Below are positions 9,799 to 20,244 of a DNA stretch of 64,000 nt, in pieces. The stretch covers positions 22,193 through 86,192 of the forward strand of contig JAIQZO010000066.1 in NCBI GenBank assembly GCA_021777055.1, read 5' to 3'. Made by a program: the position numbers and the translations under genes. Numbering within the stretch: position 1 is the first letter of the stretch; each line of letters begins with the position of its first letter. The notes beneath the pieces are model-generated. The model was given only the letters and a program-made list of their open reading frames with translations, was not told the origin of the DNA and ran no database searches. Source of the stretch: Candidatus Anammoxibacter sp. Lineage in GTDB: Bacteria; Planctomycetota; Brocadiia; Brocadiales; Anammoxibacteraceae.

Positions 9799-9930
9799 AT
9801 GAGAAAACCGGCACGCACATTTCAAGATTTAATAGTATGGCAAAAAGCTCACGAGTTTGTGCTTTTAGTTTACAAGCTTACAAAGTTATTTCCTAAAGAG
9901 GAAATTTATAATTTGACATCTCAACACTGA
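9799..9930 (+). pseudogene. Truncated four-helix-bundle protein (23S rRNA intervening-sequence / S23 family)
   Basis: Forty-three codons beginning with ATG: RTFQDLIVWQKAHEFVLLVY, then KLTKLFPKEEIYNLTSQ. This matches the N-terminal third of the roughly 115-120-residue four-helix-bundle family. Intact members continue after LTSQ with a stretch like IRRAAVSIPSNIAEG. Here the frame stops after one more residue, and the sequence runs into a repeat fragment of the ATTCTGGATTCTG / CTGTATACTGAATA type. It is a relic between two operon genes. Confidence 0.75.
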
Positions 9931-10034
9931 ATTCTGGATTCTGACTACTGTATACTGAATAGTTACTAATTATCAAACAAAATCGGAACGTTTATGTTTC
10001 GCTCGTGGATACGAAGTAAAGGAGAATAAAGATT

Positions 10035-12725
10035 ATGTCTAATATTACTCGCCGGGAGTTTATAAGAATTGCAGGTGGCATTTCGGTTGGTATGGCTTCC
10101 GGCGCTTGTTCACATCCTTTTGTTAAAGAAAAACACTCTTGCAAGCAATCACAGAACTTAAAGAGATTGATTGGGACAAAGATAGATTATACAAAAGCCC
10201 GGGCGGTTCCCAGTATTTGCTTTGGATGCACTACTCATTGTGGTGTTATAGGTTGGGTACAGGATGGCATAGTGAAAAAGATTGAAGGAAACCCTTTAGA
10301 CCCCAATTCGAGAGGTAAAGTCTGCGCCAAGGCACAAGGGATGATCTCCTACACCTATTATCCGGAAAGAATTATATATCCAATGCGAAGAATTGGAAAG
10401 AGGGGGGAAGGAAAATGGAAACGCATTTCCTGGAATGAGGCATTAGATGAGATTGCAAAAAAGATGAAAAAACTCCGCCAGGAGGAGCATCCGGAACGAT
10501 TTGTTTTTCACTATGGCCGTGATAAGACAAAAGGATTTACCAAACGGTTTACTAATGCTTTTGGCACCCCAAATCGTCTTAATCGCAGGTCCATATGCAG
10601 CTCTAATAGAAGGGCACCTCTTATGAGCTTTTATGGTCGCGAGTTTGAATGGGAAACCCAAGATTTTGAGAATACTAAATTCATCTTAAATTTTGGAGCT
10701 AATCCTATGGAAGCATACCAGGGCGGTTTCTTTATGATGCAGCGAATCCAGCAAGCAAGAGTAGATAAAGGGGCCAAAATGATCACTTTTGAAGTGCGTC
10801 CTTCGGCCACTGCATCCGTCTCAGATAAATACTTTCCTGTCTTTCCCGGCACAGACGGAGCCATTGCTCTAGCCATGATAAATGTGATTATTGATAATAA
10901 TCTCCATGATAAGAAGTTTTGGGATCGATGGGCTAATTATCCTTTAAATGATCTCAAAAAACAAATTGCTAGCTTTACCCCTGAATTTGCTGAAAAAGAG
11001 AGCGGTGTGCCGGCGGAAGAGATAATAGATATTGCCATTGAATTTGCTAAAGCTTCTCCAGAATGCTGTACGATGTCTAACCGTGGTTCCGCAAAACACT
11101 ATAATGGTGTCCAGGCAGATCGGGCGATCCGCCTTCTGGATGTGTTGGTAGGTAATGTTGGGCGTCCCGGGGGCTTTTGTTTAAGCACTCTCAGAATGTG
11201 GAAAAAACGATATGGTCAGGACGGATTACCAAACATAGTACAACCAGGACCTAGTCCTTCTTCCGTTAAACCGTTTCAACCTGGCACTGAGCAGTTTAAT
11301 GAGCTACCTGTAGAAGTACAAGAGAGAGTCAAAAATTTCCCTCCTGAATGGCAAAATAAATATTTTGGGGAACTAGCGACACCCAGTGAATATCCTCTTT
11401 CATGGCATTGGTATCCCATGCGGGTAGGTCAGCTTGTTTATCCATACATAAAAGAAGGCAGAGCAAAAGTAGAGATGTATATGTCTTATACTTTAGGCGC
11501 GTCATATGGCTATCCAGAAGCAAAAGTAGCCAGGGAAGTGCTACTTGATGAAAAGCTTATTCCTTTTCACGTAGCAATTGATATTGGTTATAGTGAACAA
11601 GCTTCCCTTGCTGATATTATACTGCCTGAAGCAACCAGCCTTGAGAGATGGGATGCACATTCTACAAATTGTTATGGTCTTGTTCCCTATACCGGTATAC
11701 GCCAGCCCATGGTAAAACCTTTAGGAGAAGCAAAACCGGTTCAGATTATTTTGCGTGATCTGGCCTCTAAGATTGGCGGTGGTATGGAATCATTTTTCAA
11801 TTTTAATGATGTAGAAGAATTTTACCGGGAGTGGTATAAAGAACTACCTATCTCCTGGAAAGAGTTTAAAAAGAGGGGTATCTGGTATGATCCGAATCGT
11901 CCAAAAGACTATGAGCTTTATGAGCGGCCAGTCTCTAATGACGATTTAAAAGGAAGCTTTGTTAATAAAGAAAATAACATTATTTACAAAATGAAAAAAG
12001 GGAAAAAAGTCGCTGTTGGGATTATGCAGGATGGAAAACCTGTTTGTGGATTTCCAACACCATCAAGAAAGATTCAAGTTTACGACGAGGTGTTTCCTCT
12101 TGCGGCAAAGCATGTGGGTTTGCCCAAAAGCGATGAAAATGGTTCCCCTCTCTGCACCTATTTTAAAATTCCGTCACATGTGAATATCCAGCATGACGAA
12201 TTAATCTTCACTACATTTAAATGGAATGTCCATACCCAGGGTAGAACAGGACATCTCAAATATCAGGCAGAGATTGTTCACGCAAACCCTGTATTTATTA
12301 ATCCTGAGACAGCAAAAAGGTTTGGTCTGAAAAATAGTGATATGATAGAACTTACAGTTCATCGTCCAAAAGGTCATACGTACAGAGCAGGAGAAAAAGA
12401 ACCGGTAGGGAAATTCCGTAATACAGTTCGTTTACTGAATGGAATGCATCCGAAAGTTGTTGCCGTTTCACACCATGTTGGACATTGGGAACATGGTTCG
12501 GTTGGAAGGTCTAATGTAAATCTTAGCCATGAATCTAAATCCGGGACTGAGCCTCATTTGAAAATCTTCGATGATAAAGACATCCCTGAACGTATATGGT
12601 GGTCAAAATCACAAGGAGGTCCAGGCGGAGGAGTTCATATAAATGATTTCCTCCCTATAGATCCGGCGCCCCTTGTCGGTGGACAAAACTGGTTTGACAA
12701 TGTTTGCAGCATAGAAAAAATATGA
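10035..12725 (+). CDS. Molybdopterin oxidoreductase catalytic subunit (PsrA/PhsA/TtrA/ArrA-like), TAT-exported
   Basis: Large periplasmic molybdenum or tungsten bis-MGD enzyme, 896 residues. The N-terminus has a twin-arginine signal (TRREFIRIAGG). A [4Fe-4S] motif follows: CFGCTTHCG plus a fourth Cys in GKVCAKAQ (residues about 62-98). The probable metal-ligand Cys lies in RRSICSSNRR (about residue 189), as in the polysulfide/thiosulfate/tetrathionate/arsenate reductase branch. The C-terminal dinucleotide-binding domain includes NPVFINPETAKRFGLKNSDM. AAGGAG precedes the ATG. No NrfD-type membrane subunit or maturation chaperone is nearby, so the route of electrons to or from quinone is not evident. 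The substrate cannot be assigned; sulfur oxyanion, arsenate, selenate or another oxyanion are all possible. Confidence 0.87.
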   Translation: MSNITRREFIRIAGGISVGMASGACSHPFVKEKHSCKQSQNLKRLIGTKIDYTKARAVPSICFGCTTHCGVIGWVQDGIVKKIEGNPLDPNSRGKVCAKAQGMISYTYYPERIIYPMRRIGKRGEGKWKRISWNEALDEIAKKMKKLRQEEHPERFVFHYGRDKTKGFTKRFTNAFGTPNRLNRRSICSSNRRAPLMSFYGREFEWETQDFENTKFILNFGANPMEAYQGGFFMMQRIQQARVDKGAKMITFEVRPSATASVSDKYFPVFPGTDGAIALAMINVIIDNNLHDKKFWDRWANYPLNDLKKQIASFTPEFAEKESGVPAEEIIDIAIEFAKASPECCTMSNRGSAKHYNGVQADRAIRLLDVLVGNVGRPGGFCLSTLRMWKKRYGQDGLPNIVQPGPSPSSVKPFQPGTEQFNELPVEVQERVKNFPPEWQNKYFGELATPSEYPLSWHWYPMRVGQLVYPYIKEGRAKVEMYMSYTLGASYGYPEAKVAREVLLDEKLIPFHVAIDIGYSEQASLADIILPEATSLERWDAHSTNCYGLVPYTGIRQPMVKPLGEAKPVQIILRDLASKIGGGMESFFNFNDVEEFYREWYKELPISWKEFKKRGIWYDPNRPKDYELYERPVSNDDLKGSFVNKENNIIYKMKKGKKVAVGIMQDGKPVCGFPTPSRKIQVYDEVFPLAAKHVGLPKSDENGSPLCTYFKIPSHVNIQHDELIFTTFKWNVHTQGRTGHLKYQAEIVHANPVFINPETAKRFGLKNSDMIELTVHRPKGHTYRAGEKEPVGKFRNTVRLLNGMHPKVVAVSHHVGHWEHGSVGRSNVNLSHESKSGTEPHLKIFDDKDIPERIWWSKSQGGPGGGVHINDFLPIDPAPLVGGQNWFDNVCSIEKI

Positions 12726-12909
12726 TTTTTATATAAAACGCTTATTCCCATACCAAAAAAAGAATAAATTATAAGCTTGCTATGCATATAGAATTTAATG
12801 TTGAGAAAAATAAATTTGGGTATTTCTGACAATTTAATCGGAACCCTGAACTCTAATAAAAGATATTGTTGAAGAATTGGTAAACTGTGTTGAAAAAAGG
12901 AGCTGGCCA

Positions 12910-14301
12910 ATGAAAATAGGAATAAAAAAATTTATTTTGATAGCAACAACTACTGTCTTATATAACGTGGGTATTACCCATGCTCAGGGGAATCCTCCAT
13001 TAGAAAATATTATGCAACAAATGGAAGCCTTGAAAAAGGCAATGGCCGATCAAAAGGATGAGATTCGTGAACTCAAAGCAATGTTAAATAAAGAAACAGG
13101 GGAAAAGATTGATAATTCATTTAATGAACCAGTGTTTGTAAGGGAAGACTTTGATCAAATAGTTGATGAAAAAATAGATGAATATTTTGAGGAGGAAAAA
13201 AACCAGGAAAAGTTGTCATCATATATAAAACTTCCATTAGACATGGGTTATGAGAAAGGGTTCTATTTTCAGACACATGATGGCAAATTTAGTATGAAAA
13301 CAAATGGCAGATTTCAGTTTCGATATAGCTTTGAGGATTTTGATCGCAAGGATGATGACAGCTCGTTCAGGATTCGCCGAGCAAGATTGTCCTTTAAAGG
13401 TAATGCCTATAGTGAATACCTCAAATATTATCTTCAGTTACGACTCGAATCTACGGGCACGAAAGATGGTAGTAAAGCAGTTGAACTATTCGATTGGTAT
13501 GTAGATTTTACGCGTTATCCTTTTGCCAAGATCAGGTTTGGGCAATGGAAGGTAGCATTTAACCGTCAATGGGTTGTTTCCTCGGCAAATCTCCAACTGA
13601 TTGACAGGTCAGTGGCAAATGGCGAGTTTGCCCTGGATAGGCAGATTGGAGTTCAAGGCTTTGGTAAATTATTTGAAAATAAACTCGAATATTATTTCGG
13701 CTTCTTTAATGGCAATAAAAGAAACGAAAGCAGGAATGATAACAATGAACATATGTTTATATTCAGAACATCATATAATTTGCTAGGAGGTTATGGTAAA
13801 GGCTCTTCTGAGGTTGAGAGTGATATAGCTTATTCAGATACACCATTAGCACATATATCTGGTGCTATTGCCTTTGATAGCACGGAAGATGTAACAATGA
13901 ACCTGGAAGGTATAGGGGAGGTTACAGCCAATGAGACAGACAGGACAAGTCTTGTAGCTGAATATGGGTTTAAATATAAAGGGTTTTCTGCAATAGGAGA
14001 ATATTATTGGAGAAAAACCCATGGTATTATGGATACAAACATAATAGATCAGGGTTTTTTTGCGCAAGCAGGGTACTTTCTTATTCCAAAGAAGTTTGAA
14101 GTGTCCGGTAGATACGCACTTATAGATTTTGACGATCAATTGGAAAGTGATGCAATAAGGGAAACCACCTTTGGTCTCAATTGGTTTTTTGCAGGACACA
14201 AATCAAAACTCCAGTTTAATGCCATACGAATTGACAGTGAGAAACCGGGTCCAGATGATATAGATTACAAGTATCGGTTTCAGTACCAAATGTCATTTTA
14301 G
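12910..14301 (+). CDS. Phosphate-selective porin O/P-like outer-membrane protein
   Basis: Outer-membrane beta-barrel with an N-terminal periplasmic coiled coil. The ATG at 12910 is preceded by GGAG at 7 bp and begins a signal peptide ending near ITHAQG. A longer frame from 12877 would mask it. After the signal come a coiled-coil segment (MQQMEALKKAMADQKDEIRE) and an acidic linker. From about residue 125 alternating aromatic beta-strands run to the terminal YQMSF, the classic C-terminal Phe of barrel proteins. The family is OprO/OprP-like porin (PF07396, recalled). It follows the molybdoenzyme by about 180 bp and may admit that enzyme's anionic substrate. A relic of a second copy lies at 7676-7831. 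Confidence 0.85.
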   Translation: MKIGIKKFILIATTTVLYNVGITHAQGNPPLENIMQQMEALKKAMADQKDEIRELKAMLNKETGEKIDNSFNEPVFVREDFDQIVDEKIDEYFEEEKNQEKLSSYIKLPLDMGYEKGFYFQTHDGKFSMKTNGRFQFRYSFEDFDRKDDDSSFRIRRARLSFKGNAYSEYLKYYLQLRLESTGTKDGSKAVELFDWYVDFTRYPFAKIRFGQWKVAFNRQWVVSSANLQLIDRSVANGEFALDRQIGVQGFGKLFENKLEYYFGFFNGNKRNESRNDNNEHMFIFRTSYNLLGGYGKGSSEVESDIAYSDTPLAHISGAIAFDSTEDVTMNLEGIGEVTANETDRTSLVAEYGFKYKGFSAIGEYYWRKTHGIMDTNIIDQGFFAQAGYFLIPKKFEVSGRYALIDFDDQLESDAIRETTFGLNWFFAGHKSKLQFNAIRIDSEKPGPDDIDYKYRFQYQMSF

Positions 14302-14502
14302 TCAATTCAATACCTCATCACTTTGTTAATTATTCACTCACAAGTATGTCAAAAGACAATATGAAAATTAATTAGTGAAATAATTGTCAAATTTTAGTAA
14401 AGTATTACATAATTTTTTGAGACATGTCTCTATTTTCTGCCGACAACTTTCTGTGCTTTAATAAGTATAGAAGGGTGTTTGTTTTTCTGAAAGGGGTGGG
14501 GT

Positions 14503-15996
14503 ATGGGTAGATTTAGGTTGTACGCCGCAGTGTTTGTAATGCTTTCGGTCTTTGGATATTGCAGCAGCAGTTATGCTGCGGACCAAACGACAATTGATGA
14601 GATGAAGTTGCAGATGGAAAAGATGCAGAATATGATAATGCAGCAGCAGGAACAGATAAAGTCACTTACGGTTAAGTTAGATAACGGATCTAAACCTCAA
14701 AAGCATAATACTAAGGTAGATCATACTGAGAGTCATAATAGTGGACATGCTGTCAGTCAGCATGATAGACATACTGAGAATCATAATAGTGGACATGCTG
14801 TTAGTCAGCATGATAATAAGCAGGTTCTTACTGAATTTGACAAAGCAGTTGACGAAAGGATACTGGAGTTCTTTGAAACCGAAGAGAGTAAAGAGCTAGT
14901 TGCACACAATATGCCAGTTGAGATAGGTTATGATGAAGGATTTTTTTTTAGAACCCATGACGAGAAGTTCAGCATGAAGCTAACTTCAATGCTTCAGTTC
15001 AAATATAACTACAGAGATGCCAATCGTGAAGAAGATAATAGCTCTTTTAGTTTAAGAAGGGCCAGATTAACGTTTAATGGTAATGCATATGGTGAACACA
15101 TGCAGTATTATGGAGATTTGGAATTGAGGTCATCAGGTTCTAAAGACGGAAGTAAATCAGTTGAGCTACTGGATTTATTTGGTACTTATGAAAAATATGA
15201 GTTTGCGAAGATTCGATTTGGACAGTGGAAGGTACCATTTAATGGTCAGTTTATGACATCTGAGGCTGAACTGCAGATGATCGACAGGTCAGAGGCGGAT
15301 GAGGTGTTTAACTTTGGCCGGCAGATTGGTATCATGGTCTTTGGTTCGATCTGGGAAGAAAAGCTTGAATATTTCTTAGGGTTCTGGAATGGAAATTTCA
15401 GAAACGAAGAAGAGAACGACAATAATGAACACTTATGGATTGCAAGGGTTATGTATGATCCTTTAGGTCATTTTGGTGAAGCTGAAAGTGACTATGAATA
15501 TCATAACAAACCTTTGATTCACTTTGAGGCTGCTGTTGCATTTGATGGCGAAGATGATATAACCCTCGAACTGGATGGAATAGGAGAGTTTGAAACCGAT
15601 GAAATTGATAAAACACAGATTGTCGGAGAGTTTGGGTTAAAGTATAAAGGATTCTTTTTTATAACTGAGTATTACTGGCGTAAAAGGCATGTGGATTCAT
15701 TTAGAGGTCGTAAGATAGACGATGCCAACTTGATAGATAAGGGTTTCTTTGCCCAGGCAGGATATTTTCTTATTCCAAAAAAACTGGAAGTAGCAGGAAG
15801 ATATTCCATGGTCTCGTTTGATGATGCTCTTGAAGAAGATTCGATCATTGAATCAACGTTTGGTTTAAATTACTATTTCTCCGGACGCAGACATAAAGTA
15901 CAATTTAATGCTATTCGTTTAGATGAGGAGAGTAATGAGGATGGACATGATGCTATAGATTATAATTACAGGCTGCAATATCAGGTAAAATTTTAA
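14503..15996 (+). CDS. Second O/P-type porin, with His-rich tandem repeat
   Basis: Paralogue of the preceding porin, 497 residues. A signal peptide (MGRFRLYAAVFVMLSVFG, cleavage after SSYAA) is followed by a Met/Gln-rich coiled coil (MKLQMEKMQNMIMQQQEQIK). Then comes an insert of two 16-residue repeats, HTESHNSGHAVSQHDR and HTENHNSGHAVSQHDN (about residues 74-105), holding eight His. The acidic linker and barrel align with the first porin: IGYDEGFFFRTHDEKFSMKL, FAKIRFGQWKVPFNGQF, and the terminal YQVKF. A GGGGTGGGG-type ribosome site precedes the ATG. The His-rich periplasmic repeats might bind metal ions; that is inference. Confidence 0.85.
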   Translation: MGRFRLYAAVFVMLSVFGYCSSSYAADQTTIDEMKLQMEKMQNMIMQQQEQIKSLTVKLDNGSKPQKHNTKVDHTESHNSGHAVSQHDRHTENHNSGHAVSQHDNKQVLTEFDKAVDERILEFFETEESKELVAHNMPVEIGYDEGFFFRTHDEKFSMKLTSMLQFKYNYRDANREEDNSSFSLRRARLTFNGNAYGEHMQYYGDLELRSSGSKDGSKSVELLDLFGTYEKYEFAKIRFGQWKVPFNGQFMTSEAELQMIDRSEADEVFNFGRQIGIMVFGSIWEEKLEYFLGFWNGNFRNEEENDNNEHLWIARVMYDPLGHFGEAESDYEYHNKPLIHFEAAVAFDGEDDITLELDGIGEFETDEIDKTQIVGEFGLKYKGFFFITEYYWRKRHVDSFRGRKIDDANLIDKGFFAQAGYFLIPKKLEVAGRYSMVSFDDALEEDSIIESTFGLNYYFSGRRHKVQFNAIRLDEESNEDGHDAIDYNYRLQYQVKF

Positions 15997-17271
<1,275 letters not shown>

Positions 17272-17283
17272 AGTCTTACTATA

Positions 17284-17322
17284 AATAATTTGATTACGCT
17301 AATAGAATAGAGTCAAATTATT
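17284..17322 (+). terminator. Probable terminator of mdh
   Basis: AATAATTTGA (17284-17293) pairs perfectly with TCAAATTATT (17313-17322), 10 bp, starting 12 bases after the mdh stop. The following bases are moderately T-rich (CTTCGTTCT). Confidence 0.5.
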
Positions 17323-17441
17323 CTTCGTTCTCCAATTGCTGAATTGATGCAGCTTTTCTACGCTTTTACCTATTATTTTCAATTTCTTGAATTGACTTAA
17401 TGCTGATCTGATATATTTTAAAAAAAGGTGAGGGAAGTGTT

Positions 17442-17900
17442 ATGAGAAGGACAGATTATATGTTAGGTGGGCGTGACTTTGCAACTCTGGTTGCCGCCCA
17501 AGTAATGGAATCAAACATCAGCAGGGTTGGTGAAGACGCAGGCTGGCGTGCAATTGCCCATGCTATGACTGATAGAGATATACAATCAATTCCTGTTGTT
17601 GATGAAACCAATGGTCTAATAGGAATTATTACCGAATATGATATTCTCAGACCTGTTGCGGAAGGAAAAAACGTTGATGATATTAAAGCCAAAGATATAC
17701 TCTCTAAAGATGTGGTGACTGTTACTAGCGATACATCTGCAATAGCAGTGATTAAGATGTTTGAAGAAAAAAGGATTTTTAAGATTTTCGTTGTGGATGA
17801 AGGCGCTTTACAAGGAGTCATTGTTAAGCATGATTTAGTCCTTGGGTATTTACATGCTACCCGAAAGGGTCCTGAGGGATTTGATACGTCCATTTTCTAA
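17442..17900 (+). CDS. CBS-domain protein, copy 1
   Basis: Small cytoplasmic protein of 152 residues consisting of a tandem CBS pair (Bateman module), which usually binds adenine nucleotides. CBS motif 1 lies at about residues 18-75 (TDRDIQSIPVVDETNGLIGI, ITEYDIL). CBS motif 2 lies at about 84-140 (DILSKDVVTVTS, IFKIFVVDEG, LQGVIVKHDLVLGYL). The N-terminus MRRTDYMLGGRDFATLVAAQ is shared with the adjacent paralogue and is not part of the CBS fold. The ribosome site is AAGGTGAGGGAAG. Target and ligand are unknown. Confidence 0.88.
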   Translation: MRRTDYMLGGRDFATLVAAQVMESNISRVGEDAGWRAIAHAMTDRDIQSIPVVDETNGLIGIITEYDILRPVAEGKNVDDIKAKDILSKDVVTVTSDTSAIAVIKMFEEKRIFKIFVVDEGALQGVIVKHDLVLGYLHATRKGPEGFDTSIF

Positions 17901-18031
17901 ATAATTGTTCTGTTTTTTATCTCATAATCTGCCATCAAATAGGCAGTTTATGACAGGGTACGGGATAAGTGACGGGGGAATCAAGAATAAGCTAATACTG
18001 ATCTGATCTACTTAAAAAAAAAGGGGGAGTT

Positions 18032-18490
18032 ATGAGAGGTACAGACTTTATGTTGGGGGGGCGGGATTTTGAAACTTTGATTGCTGCCCAAGTAATGGAA
18101 ACAAACATCAGCAGGGTTGGTGGAACTGCGGGCTGGCGTGCAATTGCCCATGCTATGACTGATAGAGATATACAATCAGTTCCTGTTGTTGATGAAACCA
18201 GTGGTCTAATAGGACTTATTACCGAATATGATATGATAAGACCTATTGTAGAGGGAAAAAACGTTGATGAGATTAAAGCCAAAGATATACTCTCTAAAGA
18301 TATGGTAATTGTTACCTCTGATACACCTGCAATGGAAGTGCTTAAGACGTTTGCGGAAAAAAGGATTTTTAAGATTCTAGTTGTGGATGAAGGTACTTTA
18401 AAAGGTGTCATTGTTAAGCATGATATAATACTTGCTTATTTGGCTGCAACAAGAAAGGGTCCTGAAGGATTTGATACATCAATTTTCTAA
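18032..18490 (+). CDS. CBS-domain protein, copy 2
   Basis: Tandem paralogue of the preceding gene, same length and about 80-85% identical by eye, with the same order of two CBS motifs (TDRDIQSVPVVDETSGLIGL; DILSKDMVIVTS; IFKILVVDEG). Differences include DFETL for DFATL and GGTAGW for GEDAGW. The ribosome site is AAAAGGGGGAG. The duplication also took in the downstream hairpin region. Two closely related copies could form a heteromer; this is speculation. Confidence 0.88.
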   Translation: MRGTDFMLGGRDFETLIAAQVMETNISRVGGTAGWRAIAHAMTDRDIQSVPVVDETSGLIGLITEYDMIRPIVEGKNVDEIKAKDILSKDMVIVTSDTPAMEVLKTFAEKRIFKILVVDEGTLKGVIVKHDIILAYLAATRKGPEGFDTSIF

Positions 18491-18507
18491 AAAATAATTT
18501 TCTGCAT

Positions 18508-18561
18508 CTTATCTCTGAACCTATCATGAAAAAGTCAATTTATAACAGGTTCAGAGATAAG
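18508..18561 (+). terminator. Long perfect hairpin after the second CBS gene
   Basis: CTTATCTCTGAACCT (18508-18522) pairs over 15 bp with AGGTTCAGAGATAAG (18547-18561). A related but imperfect hairpin follows the first CBS gene (about 17918-17969, TTATCTCATAATCTG versus CAGGGTACGGGATAA). Both sit a few tens of bases after the stop codons, so a role in termination or mRNA stability is likely. Confidence 0.6.
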
Positions 18562-18683
18562 TGATGGTGTAATAAAAAATTGTCTATTTTTTAGTGATAT
18601 TTACAGTTTCTCTTTGTCTGTGGCAGTTTCATTAACCGCGAAGAGTATATCAGTGTTACCAGACCTCTTGACATTTTTATTTA

Positions 18684-18935
18684 TTAATTAATCAAGTTAA
18701 CTATGGCTACAACTATAGCCATACTAGCTGCCATCATAGCACCTAACCTCAGTGGTAACCCATACTTAAGCCGGATCTCCATTTCTTTTATATCACGTTG
18801 TAAATCACGGATGTCTTGTTTTGTGGCAAGCTTTTCATCAATGATTTCCGCCAACGCCTCAGCCTGTATTTCTGCTTGATCCTCTGTGAAACCAGCAGAC
18901 TTAAGCTTCTTCGCATATGCCAATGTATCAAACAT
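18684..18935 (-). CDS. Small coiled-coil membrane protein, DUF1640-like
   Basis: An 83-residue protein with three parts: an N-terminal helical segment (MFDTLAYAKKLKSAGFTEDQ), a charged coiled coil (ATKQDIRDLQRDIKEMEIRL), and a single C-terminal transmembrane helix (LGAMMAASMAIVVAIVNLIN). This layout matches the DUF1640/CCDC90-like family, often adjacent to toxin-antitoxin or mobile genes, function unknown. It is encoded opposite to its neighbours and stands alone. Confidence 0.65.
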   Translation of the reverse strand: MFDTLAYAKKLKSAGFTEDQAEIQAEALAEIIDEKLATKQDIRDLQRDIKEMEIRLKYGLPLRLGAMMAASMAIVVAIVNLIN

Positions 18936-19039
18936 TACGATCAGACATAATATAAACTCCTAACGGCAAGTATACAATAATAATACCTAATTGTACCTCT
19001 ATCGCCTCTTATCGGCAAGGTCATAGTATCAAAACAATC

Positions 19040-19966
19040 ATGAAGGAACTTTTAAATAAATACAATTATATCTTAACTGAATTTGCTGTGCTGGAAAGAT
19101 TACGGCGCTCAAATAATGTTTGTTTAGACCCGCTTCTTGAACATGCACTGCTCATATATAACGGGGCGGGAAGAGTGGAGATGGGGTCAATATATGATGA
19201 ATATTTTGATTTACAGAAAAATGCAAAAGTGCCATTCCTGATATTTTCTCCTACCTGGAGGGCAAACAGAGAGAGGATTCAAAAGGCCCAGATTGATAAA
19301 GATGTTAACAGGGATGCCGTTGATTTCATGCAAAAGGTGAAAGAAAAGAACAGAGATAAAGCTGAAGAAATTTTAATTGGGGGGCTGATTGGATGTAAAA
19401 ATGATTGTTACAGCCCCGATGAGGGATTGACAATTGAAGCGTCTATGGACTTTCATGAATGGCAAATTAAAAAGTTAGTTGATGCAAAGGTTGATTTTAT
19501 CTTTGCAGCTTCACTGCCTTCAATTCCTGAAGCAGAAGGTATTGGGAAAATAATGTCTAATCTTACAACTCCATATATGCTCAGTTTTGTTATTGATAAA
19601 GCCGGAAGATTATTGGATGGCACTTCACTGGACGAGGCCTTTAATGTTATTGATACTTGTTGTAAAAAGAAACCGATAGGTTTTATGGTTAATTGTTCCC
19701 ACCCTTCATTTTTAAATGCTGAGGAGTTGGCGGAAAATAGTTTGGCTAGATTGATTGGGTATCAAGGGAACGCTTCTGATAAATCCCACTCAGAACTTAA
19801 CGGGGCAGAAGCCATCCATGTAAGCAATATAACAAATTGGGGTAATTGCATGATTCAACTGAATAAAAAGTACAACATTACGATATTAGGAGGATGCTGC
19901 GGCACTAACGGAGATCACCTTCGTTATTTAGTGGAAAACATTGACTGCAATCTCTCAAAATGTTAA
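19040..19966 (+). CDS. Homocysteine S-methyltransferase-like protein
   Basis: A (beta/alpha)8 enzyme of 308 residues resembling MmuM/BhmT-type methyltransferases, which move a methyl group to homocysteine using zinc-bound thiolate. The zinc ligands are visible: a Cys in GFMVNCSHP (about residue 218) and the Cys pair in ILGGCCGTNGDHLRYL near the C-terminus. The N-terminal acidic and Gly motif normally written DGG..TEL is replaced by ILTEFAVLERL, so the methyl donor and acceptor may differ from characterised members. No methionine genes are adjacent. Confidence 0.75.
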   Translation: MKELLNKYNYILTEFAVLERLRRSNNVCLDPLLEHALLIYNGAGRVEMGSIYDEYFDLQKNAKVPFLIFSPTWRANRERIQKAQIDKDVNRDAVDFMQKVKEKNRDKAEEILIGGLIGCKNDCYSPDEGLTIEASMDFHEWQIKKLVDAKVDFIFAASLPSIPEAEGIGKIMSNLTTPYMLSFVIDKAGRLLDGTSLDEAFNVIDTCCKKKPIGFMVNCSHPSFLNAEELAENSLARLIGYQGNASDKSHSELNGAEAIHVSNITNWGNCMIQLNKKYNITILGGCCGTNGDHLRYLVENIDCNLSKC

Positions 19967-19970
19967 GTAA

Positions 19971-20140
19971 CAGGGAATTAATAACTTGCGAATTTTACGC
20001 TCAGATTTACGTTAGATTTGTTCAAACCGATTGAGTCAAACCGGAAGTGTGGCCAAGGCCACGTTGAGGATTTAGTGAGTGAAGCCTGGACAAAGATAAT
20101 GTGAATATGGATGTTAAATTCGTAAGTTATTAAATCCCTG
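19971..20140. repeat. Palindromic element of about 170 bp, copy 1
   Basis: A 27-nt left arm beginning CAGGGAATTAATAACTTGCG pairs with a right arm ending AAGTTATTAAATCCCTG, 24 of 27 matching. The interior contains GTTAGATTTGT and a second small palindrome GTGGCCAAGGCCAC. Size, arms and interior resemble the elements at 20245-20407 and 22308-22480. It starts 5 bases after the preceding stop codon and may also act as a terminator. Confidence 0.65.
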
Positions 20141-20244
20141 TTCTGAAAGATAATAGAGTGATATTTATTGAAAAAGTCTTGAACTTTAGTTGCTTATGTC
20201 ATATTATTATCTGTTTTTAAAACCTGAATCCTTATATATGCAGC

